Shown one piece after another: positions 28,309 to 36,760 of a stretch of DNA of 64,000 bases. The translations under genes were made by a program, and so were the position numbers. This stretch comes from Ochrobactrum sp. CGA5 (GTDB taxonomy: Bacteria; Pseudomonadota; Alphaproteobacteria; Rhizobiales; Rhizobiaceae), in NCBI RefSeq assembly GCF_006345815.1, contig NZ_VCIG01000007.1:62001-126000 (forward strand), given 5' to 3'. The notes beneath the pieces are model-generated. The model was given only the letters and a program-made list of their open reading frames with translations. It was not told the origin of the DNA and did not search any database. Within the stretch, counting starts at the first letter, position 1; each line of letters opens with the position of its first letter.

Positions 28309-28946
28309 GCGCCGATACTCGCATTGGGAGTCTGAAAGCAATCGTTCCCACTGTTTCACGTGAAACAGCGGACCGTCTGATTGCCTTTGAAGACCTGTTT
28401 CGCAAATGGTCTAAAGCGATCAATCTCGCATCGCCCTCGACCTTGAACGAACTATGGACCCGTCATATTCTGGACAGCGCGCAGCTCTTTCCCTTGGCAA
28501 GTGACGCCAAACATTGGCTGGATATCGGTTCGGGCGGTGGTTTTCCAGGTATTGTGACGGCCTGTTTCCTGGCTGATCGGTCCGGTGGTGCTATCGATCT
28601 TGTAGAAAGTGCAGGGAAAAAGGCAGCGTTCTTGCGCACCGCAGCCGGACATTTACATGTACCGGCGCGCGTCCATTCCGTTCGCATTGAAGCGACGTGG
28701 CAGAAAATAGAAGTACCTCAAGTGGTTACGGCGCGTGCTTTGGCGTCGCTGAATGATCTTTTTGCGCTGGCTGAGCCTTGGCTGACCAATGGCGCCAAGG
28801 CCCTCTTCCAAAAAGGCCGGGATTATCAGCGCGAGATCGATGAAAGCCGTGTCGGTTGGAGTTTCGATCTGGTAGAACATCACAGTGCTATCGATCAGGC
28901 TTCAGTCATACTCGAAATATCCAATCTTCGGCGTAAAGCTGTCTAA
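28305..28946 (+). CDS. rsmG: 16S rRNA (guanine527-N7)-methyltransferase RsmG (GidB)
   Basis: RsmG methylates N7 of G527 in 16S rRNA with S-adenosylmethionine; loss of it gives low-level streptomycin resistance in several bacteria. The 213-residue protein has the N-terminal [28 protein letters not shown], the SAM-binding [14 protein letters not shown] and the later [20 protein letters not shown]. The start overlaps mnmG by four bases. A perfect parS is embedded near codon 17 and encodes part of TVSRETADR, so the ParB site is under dual coding and binding constraint. Confidence 0.97.
   Translation: MSADTRIGSLKAIVPTVSRETADRLIAFEDLFRKWSKAINLASPSTLNELWTRHILDSAQLFPLASDAKHWLDIGSGGGFPGIVTACFLADRSGGAIDLVESAGKKAAFLRTAAGHLHVPARVHSVRIEATWQKIEVPQVVTARALASLNDLFALAEPWLTNGAKALFQKGRDYQREIDESRVGWSFDLVEHHSAIDQASVILEISNLRRKAV
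28352..28367. promoter_or_regulatory. Perfect parS site inside rsmG
   Basis: TGTTTCACGTGAAACA, the exact consensus, occurs near the 5' end of the rsmG coding sequence, about 0.6 kb upstream of parA. Confidence 0.93.
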
Positions 28947-28989
28947 TGGTTGGAATTTCAGAGGGACGGGCAGCAGCAAGGCGACGGTG

Positions 28990-29787
28990 ATGAACAGAAT
29001 GTCCAGAATCATAACCATTGCAAACCAGAAGGGTGGTGTCGGTAAAACGACCACTGCTATCAATCTGGCTACAGCCTTGGCGGCAATCGGTGAGACCGTT
29101 TTGATTGTCGATCTTGACCCACAGGGAAATGCCAGTACCGGTTTGGGTATTGATCGTCGCAATCGGCCTTTATCGTCTTATGACGTGCTAACGCAGGAGT
29201 CGTCGGTTCCTGACGCCGCGATGCTGACGGACGTGCCAAATCTTCATCTCGTGCCATCGACATTGGATCTTCTTGGTATTGAAATGGAAATAGCGCAGTC
29301 AGCCGATCGTACGCGCCGCCTGCGTGACGCGCTACGTTTTGATTCAGGCGTTTCTGAACGTTTTTCCTATGTGCTTGTCGATTGTCCGCCGTCGCTCAAT
29401 CTCCTGACCCTGAACGCGATGGCCGCTGCCGATTCGGTTCTGGTGCCACTGCAATGTGAATTCTTCGCTCTGGAAGGCTTGAGCCAGCTTTTGCAGACGG
29501 TCGATCAGGTGCGATCATCAATCAATCCCGAGCTATCGATCCAGGGCATCGTGCTGACCATGTTTGACAGCCGCAATAATCTGGCCGCGCAAGTTGTGGA
29601 CGATGTTCGCGCTTTCATGGGTGAGAAAGTCTATCGTACCGTGATTCCGCGTAATGTGCGCGTATCCGAAGCACCATCTCATGGAAAGCCGGCAATTCTC
29701 TACGATCTGAAATGTGCCGGTAGCCAGGCCTATTTGCAGCTCGCCTCTGAAGTTATCCAGCGCGAGCGACAATTACAGGCTGCTTAA
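28990..29787 (+). CDS. parA: Chromosome partitioning ATPase ParA
   Basis: ParA is the Walker-type ATPase that moves ParB-parS complexes during chromosome segregation. The 265-residue protein beginning MNRMSRIITIANQKGGVGKTTTAINL carries the deviant Walker A (KGGVGKTT), then VLIVDLDPQGNASTGLG, and VLVDCPPSLNLLTLNA. The frame is open far upstream into rsmG; the start was placed at the ATG nearest the conserved N-terminus, with a second ATG three codons later. It lies 43 bases after rsmG and 44 bases before parB. Confidence 0.96.
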   Translation: MNRMSRIITIANQKGGVGKTTTAINLATALAAIGETVLIVDLDPQGNASTGLGIDRRNRPLSSYDVLTQESSVPDAAMLTDVPNLHLVPSTLDLLGIEMEIAQSADRTRRLRDALRFDSGVSERFSYVLVDCPPSLNLLTLNAMAAADSVLVPLQCEFFALEGLSQLLQTVDQVRSSINPELSIQGIVLTMFDSRNNLAAQVVDDVRAFMGEKVYRTVIPRNVRVSEAPSHGKPAILYDLKCAGSQAYLQLASEVIQRERQLQAA

Positions 29788-29831
29788 ACCAATCGATTCG
29801 ACGACGAAACAATTCAGGAATAAGCCGAACG

Positions 29832-30713
29832 ATGAATGACGATCCTTCAAAAAAGCGCCTTGGACGCGGATTAGCGGCCCTGATCGGTGAAATTGACCGC
29901 CCTGTCGAAGAGCGTAAGGCACCCGTTCCAATTGAACGGAATGTTCCGATTGAGTTTGTGACGCGCAATCCACGCAATCCACGCCGCATGTTTTCGGAAG
30001 GTGAGCTGGAAGACCTGGCGCAGTCGATCAAGGAACATGGCGTTGTTCAGCCTATCGTTGTGCGTCCCGCGCCGGGCCAGCCCGACCGCTTCGAGCTGAT
30101 TGCCGGTGAGCGCCGCTGGCGCGCCTCGCAGCGAGCCGGTGTCGATACGATCCCAGTCATTGTTCGCGATGTGGATGATCGAGTGGCACTGGAAATCGCG
30201 ATCATCGAAAACGTACAGCGTGCTGACCTGAATGCGGTTGAAGAAGCGCTGGGATATCAACAGCTTATCGATAATCATGACTATACGCAGAATGATCTTG
30301 CACAGGTAATCGGCAAAAGCCGAAGCCATGTCGCCAATACGCTACGCCTGTTGAAACTGCCGCAACCAGTGCAGGACTTCATTGTCGATGGTGCGCTTTC
30401 GGCAGGTCACGCACGTAGCCTTATCACAATGGAAAACCCAACTGCGCTCGCGGAACGGATCGTCAAAGACGGTTTGTCGGTACGCCAGGTGGAGGCGCTT
30501 GCGCAGGCGGAGGCGCGTGGTGGTGTCGAAGCCAAGCCCGGTAAAGCAGGGCCAGTTGAGAAAGATGCTGACACCAAAGCGCTCGAGAAGTTGCTTTCTG
30601 ATGTTACTGGTATGAAAGTTGAAATCAATCACCGTGAGCGAGGCGGCGAGGTCAAGATACGGTATAGCTCTCTTGAGCAACTTGACGAAATTTGCCGTCG
30701 TCTTCAGAGTTGA
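29832..30713 (+). CDS. parB: Chromosome partitioning protein ParB
   Basis: ParB is the parS-binding CTPase clamp that spreads on origin-proximal DNA. The 293-residue protein has the N-terminal ParA-activating sequence KRLGRGLAALIGE, the CTP-binding segments NPRNPRRMF and AGERRWRASQRAG, the HTH in DLAQVIGKSRSHVANTLRLLKLP, and a C-terminal dimerisation segment. Its probable sites at 26180, 26218 and 28352 are all within 4 kb. A strong terminator follows, and holA is convergent. Confidence 0.97.
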   Translation: MNDDPSKKRLGRGLAALIGEIDRPVEERKAPVPIERNVPIEFVTRNPRNPRRMFSEGELEDLAQSIKEHGVVQPIVVRPAPGQPDRFELIAGERRWRASQRAGVDTIPVIVRDVDDRVALEIAIIENVQRADLNAVEEALGYQQLIDNHDYTQNDLAQVIGKSRSHVANTLRLLKLPQPVQDFIVDGALSAGHARSLITMENPTALAERIVKDGLSVRQVEALAQAEARGGVEAKPGKAGPVEKDADTKALEKLLSDVTGMKVEINHRERGGEVKIRYSSLEQLDEICRRLQS

Positions 30714-30740
30714 TAATTGGAATAATATAGAGACAATAGT

Positions 30741-30778
30741 AACTCGCCGCTGTGAAGCGCGGCGAGTTTACTTTTTAA
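30741..30778. terminator. Terminator of the parAB transcript
   Basis: AACTCGCCGC (30741-30750) and GCGGCGAGTT (30759-30768) form a perfect 10-bp stem with an 8-base loop, followed by TACTTTTTAA. holA ends 18 bases further on the other strand. Confidence 0.92.
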
Positions 30779-30796
30779 TACTTGAACCAATTTCTA

Positions 30797-31840
30797 TTAT
30801 CGACGGGAATTCCGCAGCGATTCGACACTGATTGCCAGCAAACATTGGCGAATGATGGGGACGCCAAGGTCTGCATTCTGCCGGCTTTCAAGAACAGCGC
30901 GCTGTAGGCGCTCCATAACGCGCGCAAGGCTTTCGCCTGTCCATCGGCTTACGGCGTTTTCGATGAGCTTCTTTCGATTGAAGAAGATTGGCGGACGTGC
31001 AGCCGCCACAACAACGGATGCACTTTTACGCTCCGTATCGGCGATATGACGTAAAGTTTGCACCTGCTGGAACTGGCGCATTGCCGTATTAAGCAGCAGA
31101 AAAGGCGCTGTGCCGGATTTCACGACGCGATCGAAGGAGACTTCGAAACGCGGAAGATCGCCAGCCAGGACCGCATCGATCACCTCGTCGGTCGAAAGAC
31201 CTGCGACATCGCCGACAGCTTCGCGCACGTCATCTATATCGATCCGCTCCTTGCCGCGTGCATAGAGACAGAGCTTCTCCAGCTCACCACGTGTGGCGAG
31301 ACGATCACCGCCGAGACTTGCGCGCAGAAGTTGGCGACCGTCGAGCGTGATCTGCATCTTCCATTCAGCAAGAACGTCATCAATGACGCCGTCAATACCG
31401 CGACTATCATCCGAATAGCAGGGCAGGGCCATGCCTGCCGAAGCGCTTTCTATGGCGCTGCGCAAGGCCGCACCCTTCTTGAGATCACCAGCTTCGACCA
31501 AAACGAATGTTTCATGCGGCGGTTCGGTTGCAAGCAACTTAACCGCTTCGGCCAGCTTCTTATGGCCTGCGGCATTCTTGATCCAGATCAGCCGCTGGCC
31601 GCCAAACATGGAAATGGTGCGGGCTTCATCGGCGAGTTTTGAAGGATCGGCCTCAATCTCGTCGGCTTCCATGCGAATGACGGCAAAGGGGTCATCCAGC
31701 GGTAATTTGCTCGCTTCGGCAAAGCGGCGCGCACGTTCGCTCACCAACCCCTTATCGGGGCCGTAAAGCAGCACGATCGGGAACGAACTGGTCGGTCTTG
31801 CCAGAAAACCGTCGACTTCATTTGCTTTCTTTTGCGCCAT
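30797..31840 (-). CDS. holA: DNA polymerase III delta subunit (clamp loader)
   Basis: HolA opens the beta clamp during loading. The 347-residue protein has the three-domain clamp-loader layout; recognisable segments are FPIVLLYGPDKGLVSERARR, QRLIWIKNAAGHKKL and ERIDIDDVREAVGDVAGLSTDEVIDAVL. An ATG two codons upstream is also possible. In many Rhizobiales leuS and lptE lie directly upstream of holA; here the next gene upstream on the same strand is an ABC transporter ATPase, 86 bases away, so the neighbourhood has been rearranged or differs in this lineage. Confidence 0.92.
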   Translation of the reverse strand: MAQKKANEVDGFLARPTSSFPIVLLYGPDKGLVSERARRFAEASKLPLDDPFAVIRMEADEIEADPSKLADEARTISMFGGQRLIWIKNAAGHKKLAEAVKLLATEPPHETFVLVEAGDLKKGAALRSAIESASAGMALPCYSDDSRGIDGVIDDVLAEWKMQITLDGRQLLRASLGGDRLATRGELEKLCLYARGKERIDIDDVREAVGDVAGLSTDEVIDAVLAGDLPRFEVSFDRVVKSGTAPFLLLNTAMRQFQQVQTLRHIADTERKSASVVVAAARPPIFFNRKKLIENAVSRWTGESLARVMERLQRAVLESRQNADLGVPIIRQCLLAISVESLRNSRR

Positions 31841-31926
31841 GACCATTCATTAGCGCAATTCGCCTTCAAACAAAACAGCCGCCGCTCAAGCTGAACGACG
31901 GCTGCGAAACAAAGCTGTTTGCAAAC

Positions 31927-32721
31927 CTATTCGATCAGCAGGGCATCATCATCGAGCGTCTGGCCGCGTACCTTGCGGAACATTTCGATAAGGTCTTCAA
32001 CGCCAAGCGTCTTGCGCTTGTCGCCGGTGACGTCAAGCAGGATCCTACCGCCATGCAACATGATCGTGCGGTCGCCATAATCGAGCGCCTGCCGCATGGA
32101 ATGGGTAACCATCAAGGCGGTCAGCTTGTTCTCGGCAATCAGCGTCCGTGTCAGTTCCATCACGAACTCGGCCATGCCGGGGTCAAGCGCTGCGGTATGT
32201 TCGTCGAGTAGCAGAACTTCCGAACCGGCAAGTGTCGCCATGATAAGCGACAGGGCCTGACGCTGGCCGCCGGAAAGAAGCTCCATGCGGTCCTGCATGC
32301 GGTTTTCCAGCCCCAGATTGAGGCTTGCAACGCGCTCGCGAAACCACGCACGGCGGTTGGCGTTGAGCGCGTGGGTGAGCCCGCGTGTCTTGCCGCGTGA
32401 AGCGGCTAGCGCAAGGTTTTCCTCAATCGACAGCGTACCACAACTGCCTGCCAGTGGGTCCTGAAACACGCGAGCCACGAGACCGGCCCGTTCGGCGGTG
32501 GGTTTGCGGGTTACGTCCTTACCGCTGATGACGACCTTGCCGGCGGTCGGGATTACGTCGCCTGCAAGAACGCCCAGCATCGTCGACTTGCCAGCACCGT
32601 TCGATCCGATGACAGTGACAAAGGAACCCTTCTCCATGGTCAGGTCGATCTTGTTCAGAACCTGCTTTTCAAGCGGAGTGCCGCGGCCGAACACGACATC
32701 GAGATTGGAAAGTTCGATCAT
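31927..32721 (-). CDS. ABC transporter ATP-binding protein (TrpZ-like)
   Basis: The 264-residue ATPase has Walker A GSNGAGKSTMLG, signature LSGGQRQALSL, Walker B EVLLLDEHTAALDP and the switch His in VTHSMRQAL. Its start overlaps the permease stop by four bases. With the permease and the PF04392-type binding protein at 35.5 kb it forms a TrpXYZ-like importer; members of this type take up amino acids such as tryptophan, but the ligand here is not determined. Confidence 0.9.
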   Translation of the reverse strand: MIELSNLDVVFGRGTPLEKQVLNKIDLTMEKGSFVTVIGSNGAGKSTMLGVLAGDVIPTAGKVVISGKDVTRKPTAERAGLVARVFQDPLAGSCGTLSIEENLALAASRGKTRGLTHALNANRRAWFRERVASLNLGLENRMQDRMELLSGGQRQALSLIMATLAGSEVLLLDEHTAALDPGMAEFVMELTRTLIAENKLTALMVTHSMRQALDYGDRTIMLHGGRILLDVTGDKRKTLGVEDLIEMFRKVRGQTLDDDALLIE

Positions 32722-33602
32722 GCGGATGCTCCTCCGCGACGCAGGCGCGGCAATATCAGGGCGAAGGTGACGAGAAGGGCAGTTGCGATGTTGAGATCGG
32801 ACGCCTGCAGGCCGAGAACATCACCGTTGGAAAGTGCAAACTGGATGGCGATACGATAGATGATCGAGCCAAGCACGCAGCCAATCAGGATCACCAGGAT
32901 GAAGCGGCTGCGCAACAAAGTTTCGCCGATGATAACCGCTGCAAGGCCAACCACGATTGTACCTACGCCCGAGGTGACATCGGCAAAGCCGTTTGTCTGC
33001 GCGAACAGTGAGCCACCGAGAGCCACCAGTGCGTTGGAAAGCGCCATACCGAGATAGATCTGCCGTTCGGTGCGAACGCCCTGTGCGCGCGCCATTCTCG
33101 GATTGGCCCCGGTCGCACGCATGGCAAGACCCATGTCGCTTTCCAGAAAGCGCCAGACGATGAACACTGCAATGGCAACCAGAACCAGGAGGAACATCGG
33201 ACGTACATAATATTCGGGAATGCCGTGACCGAAGAACGGCGTTAGCATGGTATCCTGATTGATGAGGGCGATGTTGGGACGCCCCATGACGCGCAGATTG
33301 ACGGAGAACAGCGCGATCATGGTCAGGATGGATGCGAGAAGATTGAGAATCTTGAAACGCACATTCAGTGTTGCGGTTACGAGCCCCGCGGCAGCGCCTG
33401 CAACCATGGCGATGGCAGCAGCCAGCCAGGCATTCATGCCTGCAAGGATCAGCACACCCGTCACGGCAGCGCCGAGCGGAAACGAACCGTCAACCGTCAG
33501 ATCGGGGAAATCGAGGACACGGAACGCCAGATAGACGCCGATGGCTACAAATGCGAAGACGAGGCCCAATTCGACCGCACCCCAGAAGGCGATCTGACTC
33601 AC
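32718..33602 (-). CDS. ABC transporter permease (TrpY-like)
   Basis: The 294-residue protein is almost entirely hydrophobic, with eight or nine predicted membrane spans, and belongs to the BPD_transp_2 (LivH/RbsC-like) permease family: VYLAFRVLDFPDLTVDGSFP near the start, MRATGANPRMARAQGVRT in the cytoplasmic EAA-like loop. It is coupled to the ATPase gene. Upstream are 380 non-coding bases before the FAD oxidoreductase gene, so it may have its own promoter. Confidence 0.9.
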   Translation of the reverse strand: MSQIAFWGAVELGLVFAFVAIGVYLAFRVLDFPDLTVDGSFPLGAAVTGVLILAGMNAWLAAAIAMVAGAAAGLVTATLNVRFKILNLLASILTMIALFSVNLRVMGRPNIALINQDTMLTPFFGHGIPEYYVRPMFLLVLVAIAVFIVWRFLESDMGLAMRATGANPRMARAQGVRTERQIYLGMALSNALVALGGSLFAQTNGFADVTSGVGTIVVGLAAVIIGETLLRSRFILVILIGCVLGSIIYRIAIQFALSNGDVLGLQASDLNIATALLVTFALILPRLRRGGASA

Positions 33603-33982
33603 AATGTCATTCCTTGTTTCTCGCCGCGACCAAAACGAACGATTTCCGCTACAGGGCGGCTTTCATCGTCGGCGTTGCGAAAACCGGGAAATCCCGGATG
33701 TTCCACGCTGCCAGCCTCAGTCACGACCGGTTTTGTTCTGAGTCCGCTTCCGGTGAACCTGTCACCTGAAACATCTCCCCGGTTTATGCTTGTAGCGAAC
33801 CTGCATCCAACCGAGTGCAGGGCACTTCAAATTTCATTTGCCGCTTTGCTTGCGGTTTTCTTGCTGTATCGTTTTGGGGATACAACGCAAAACGCGGCAG
33901 CACGCAAGCACTATCGCTGGTAATGCGCCAAAAAGCACCATTCTGTGGGACTGTTACAACATTCGGATTAGACTGCTTTCGG
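33603..33982. other. Non-coding 380-base gap upstream of the permease gene
   Basis: I see no plausible gene in this stretch. It lies between two leftward genes, the FAD oxidoreductase and the permease. A small palindrome (CCGGGAAATCCCGG, about 33688-33701) is present. The left two thirds would be the leader RNA if transcription of the permease starts here. No known riboswitch consensus was recognised. Confidence 0.5.
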
Positions 33983-35302
33983 TCATACTTCGCCGCGGGC
34001 ACGCCACAGTTCCCATGCAAATCGTGCCCGAACCCCGACGTCGAGGAAAGGCCGCGGCGGCAATCCTGTCGGGCTACCAAGCTTCAGCATGTCGTCGATC
34101 AACGGATTGTCTATATCGCAGGCCATGTCGGCGGCAAGTATGCCGCCAATGGTGCCTTTGGTAATACCGACGCCGTTCTGGCAGAGGGATGTGTACACAT
34201 TCTTTGCAATCTGGCCGAAGCCCGGCGCACCGTTACGCGACAGGCAGATGAAACCCGTCCATGTGTGCTCCATGTCCACATTCGGCAGCATCGGAAAACG
34301 CTCGTTGAACAGCCGCTTGTGTTCACGTTTGATTGTTTGCCGACGCGCATCGGACTGGCGGAGCGAAGGGCAGAAATGCACGTTCTGCCGCACCAGAATG
34401 CGCCGGTCAGAGGTCAGGCGCATGGTGATGCCGGAAAAAGAGTTTGCAGGCGTCAATCCCCATGGAGCGATTTCGCCGATGGCTTGGTATTCTTCGTCCG
34501 TAAGCTTGCGGCTCAGGCTGGCATGGGCGGCAAAGTTCAGGAGCTTTCGCCTAAAAAAGCCAAACTGCTCGCCAAAGCCATTGACTGTCAGGATCATGGC
34601 TGGAGCCTCGATACCGCCCTTTGCCGTCGTGATGTGGATGCGCTCGCCGTAATCGACCTTGGTGACAGCGGAGTTCTCGTAAAGCGTGACGTTATTCGGC
34701 AGGCTGTCGGCGAGGCCGCGTACGAGGGCAGCCGGATTCAACAGTGAAGTGCCATAGGTGAAGATCGCGGCCTTGAAATGGTGCGTTCCGAGCCGTTTGA
34801 CCAGCGCATCGCCTTCAAGCCACTCGAATGGTTCCCTGAGGCGTTCCAGCTCCTTGACGGTCGGCTCAAGAACCTCGCGCACACCCTGATCGGAAACCGC
34901 TGCGTGAAACTTGCCGTCCTGCCGCCAGTCGCAGTCGATGCCATAGCGGTCGATCTGCTGCTTCAGATGGTCAATGGCCGCGCGCGCCAGAGCGCGGTAG
35001 CTGTGGGACTTGGCCAGTTCCTCCATCGAAGAGCTGACATTATGCGGCAGATCGATGGCAAAGCCGGCAGCCCGGCCTGACGTTCCTTTTCCAACTTCCT
35101 GCGCATCAATCAATGCAATTCGGTCGCTGGGACGGTTCTCGGCCAGCCGCCGTGCGGCTGCGACGCCCGCATATCCTGCACCAAGCACGATCCAGTCGGC
35201 CTTGATATCACCTTCAAGCGCCGAATTTGGCACGCGAACTGGCAATATCTTGCTCCAGCCGTTGGTGTTGTCGTCAGCGGGAAGGATTCGAATAGCAGGC
35301 AT
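33983..35302 (-). CDS. FAD-dependent amine/amino-acid oxidoreductase (DAO family)
   Basis: The 439-residue protein has an FAD-binding Rossmann motif WIVLGAGYAGVAAARRLAE (about residues 36-54) and ALIDAQEVGKGTSGRAAGFA, the DAO-family substrate domain, and the C-terminal TWTGFICLSRNGAPGFG and NGVGITKGTIGG typical of PuuB-like enzymes. Such enzymes oxidise amines or amino acids, so it may process the compound brought in by the flanking ABC transporter. It lies between the binding-protein and permease genes, all leftward, but a terminator separates it from the binding protein gene. Confidence 0.87.
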   Translation of the reverse strand: MPAIRILPADDNTNGWSKILPVRVPNSALEGDIKADWIVLGAGYAGVAAARRLAENRPSDRIALIDAQEVGKGTSGRAAGFAIDLPHNVSSSMEELAKSHSYRALARAAIDHLKQQIDRYGIDCDWRQDGKFHAAVSDQGVREVLEPTVKELERLREPFEWLEGDALVKRLGTHHFKAAIFTYGTSLLNPAALVRGLADSLPNNVTLYENSAVTKVDYGERIHITTAKGGIEAPAMILTVNGFGEQFGFFRRKLLNFAAHASLSRKLTDEEYQAIGEIAPWGLTPANSFSGITMRLTSDRRILVRQNVHFCPSLRQSDARRQTIKREHKRLFNERFPMLPNVDMEHTWTGFICLSRNGAPGFGQIAKNVYTSLCQNGVGITKGTIGGILAADMACDIDNPLIDDMLKLGSPTGLPPRPFLDVGVRARFAWELWRARGEV

Positions 35303-35329
35303 TTTTACAAGCTCAAATGTTGGAAAGAG

Positions 35330-35367
35330 GCTCCAAAGAAAAGGGCGGGAGTTTCATCCCGCCCTTT
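35330..35367 (-). terminator. Terminator of the substrate-binding-protein gene
   Basis: Read leftward, an 11-bp stem AAAGGGCGGGA / TCCCGCCCTTT with a 6-base loop is followed by TCTTTGG. It lies between the binding-protein gene and the FAD oxidoreductase gene. Confidence 0.85.
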
Positions 35368-35538
35368 CCGGTTAAATCGTGCCGCACTACACCGTAATTG
35401 TACGACAGGCTTTAAGCGTTTGTGTTCATGTATGTCTTTATTCCATCTTTGCAGGGGCGGAAATCAGTCCAGTGAACTGATTTCCCTGCGGAGGCGGTTC
35501 CCTTGTTGGGCGACATGCAATGAAAATATGACGGACGA

Positions 35539-36492
35539 TCAGTCGATCTTGCTGGTAGCGCGGTCGATAACGGCCTGCGGGAATTCTACGCCCATCTTCT
35601 TGGCAGCGCTGAGATTGATGACGAGATCGGTTCCCTTGGCGATGTTGACCGGAATATCGCCCGGCTTTTCACCCTTGAGAATTTTAACCACGACAGCGCC
35701 GGTCTGCTTGCCGACGTCGTAATAGTTGAAGCCGAGCGCAGCCAGCGCGCCCCGCTTGACCGAGTCCGTATCCGCGGTGAAGAGCGGCAGCTTGCTTTCT
35801 TCGGCGACACCGACAGCGCTTTCAAGAGCCGAAACGATGGTGTTGTCGGTGGGCACATACATGGCATCCGCACGGCCGACGAGGGCGCGGGCGGCCCCCT
35901 GAACTTCAGCCGATTTGGTGGCTGCCGATTCAACGATTTCGATGCCTTCGGCAGCAGCGGCTTCCTTCAGCGCGGCCAGCAGCGACACGGAATTGGTTTC
36001 GCCGGAATTATAGAGATAGCCAAGCTTCTTGATGTTCGGCATCACTTCCTTGATGAGCTTGATATGCTCTGCCACAGGCGACATGTCGGAGAGACCCGTC
36101 ACGTTACCGCCTGGCTTCGTCATGTCCTTGACGAGCTGCGCGCCGACCGGATCGGAAACGGCGGTGAAGACGATCGGAATATCGCGTGTGGCCGAAACGA
36201 CAGCCTGTGCCGAAGGCGTGGAGATCGGAACGATCACGTCTGGAGCTTCGCCGACGAACTGGCGGGCGATCTGCGCGGCTGTTGCCGGGTTGCCCTGTGC
36301 GGACTGATAAACGAATTTGAGATTTTCGCCTTCCTTGTAGCCGGCTTCGGCCAGCGCATCCTTCACGCCGTCGCGTGCAGCGTCGAGGGCTGGATGTTCA
36401 ACGATGGCGGTCACTGCGACAGTTACGTCTTTTGCCTGTGCTGAGGTGGCAATGGCCGTTGCGGCCAACAAGGCCAGAAGCATAGAACGCAT
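35539..36492 (-). CDS. ABC transporter substrate-binding protein (PF04392, TrpX-like)
   Basis: The 317-residue protein starts MRSMLLALLAATAIATSAQAKDVTVAVTAI, a signal peptide with cleavage after AQA, so it is periplasmic. The frame is open 39 codons upstream, but those residues precede the signal peptide and were rejected. The body shows the type I binding-protein fold: IVEHPALDAARDGVKDALAE, DVIVPISTPSAQAV, PIVFTAVSDPVGAQLV and FTADTDSVKRGALAALGFNYYDVG. This PF04392 family includes tryptophan and tyrosine binders. It is the solute receptor for the transporter encoded downstream. Confidence 0.92.
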   Translation of the reverse strand: MRSMLLALLAATAIATSAQAKDVTVAVTAIVEHPALDAARDGVKDALAEAGYKEGENLKFVYQSAQGNPATAAQIARQFVGEAPDVIVPISTPSAQAVVSATRDIPIVFTAVSDPVGAQLVKDMTKPGGNVTGLSDMSPVAEHIKLIKEVMPNIKKLGYLYNSGETNSVSLLAALKEAAAAEGIEIVESAATKSAEVQGAARALVGRADAMYVPTDNTIVSALESAVGVAEESKLPLFTADTDSVKRGALAALGFNYYDVGKQTGAVVVKILKGEKPGDIPVNIAKGTDLVINLSAAKKMGVEFPQAVIDRATSKID

Positions 36493-36760
36493 TAAAATCT
36501 CCCCTGTTTTGGTGCGTTGCTTATCGGCAAACACCTTTTCTCCAATAACCTCAGATTGAAGGTTTATCCGCCAGATTTGAGGCTTAATCGGGTCCGCTGG
36601 GACTGTCAACGTATCCGAAGGAAGCGCCCGTATGGAATAGGCGAAAGCAGCGGGTGCAGAATGCTGAACACTGTGTCAGTGTTCGGCAGCCTTTCAATTC
36701 GGTTGCGCGCTGCCATATTGGGCAGGAGCAAATCTTTCGCCCGCAGCAGGGAACATCATC

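Noticed and set aside
33603-33982. Possible riboswitch in the leader of the permease gene
   Set aside because: The stretch was compared by eye with TPP, cobalamin, glycine and SAM consensus motifs and none fits.
33815-34747. 310-codon plus-strand open frame opposite the FAD oxidoreductase
   Set aside because: Antisense over an intact DAO-family gene, with low-complexity Arg/Cys-rich translation.
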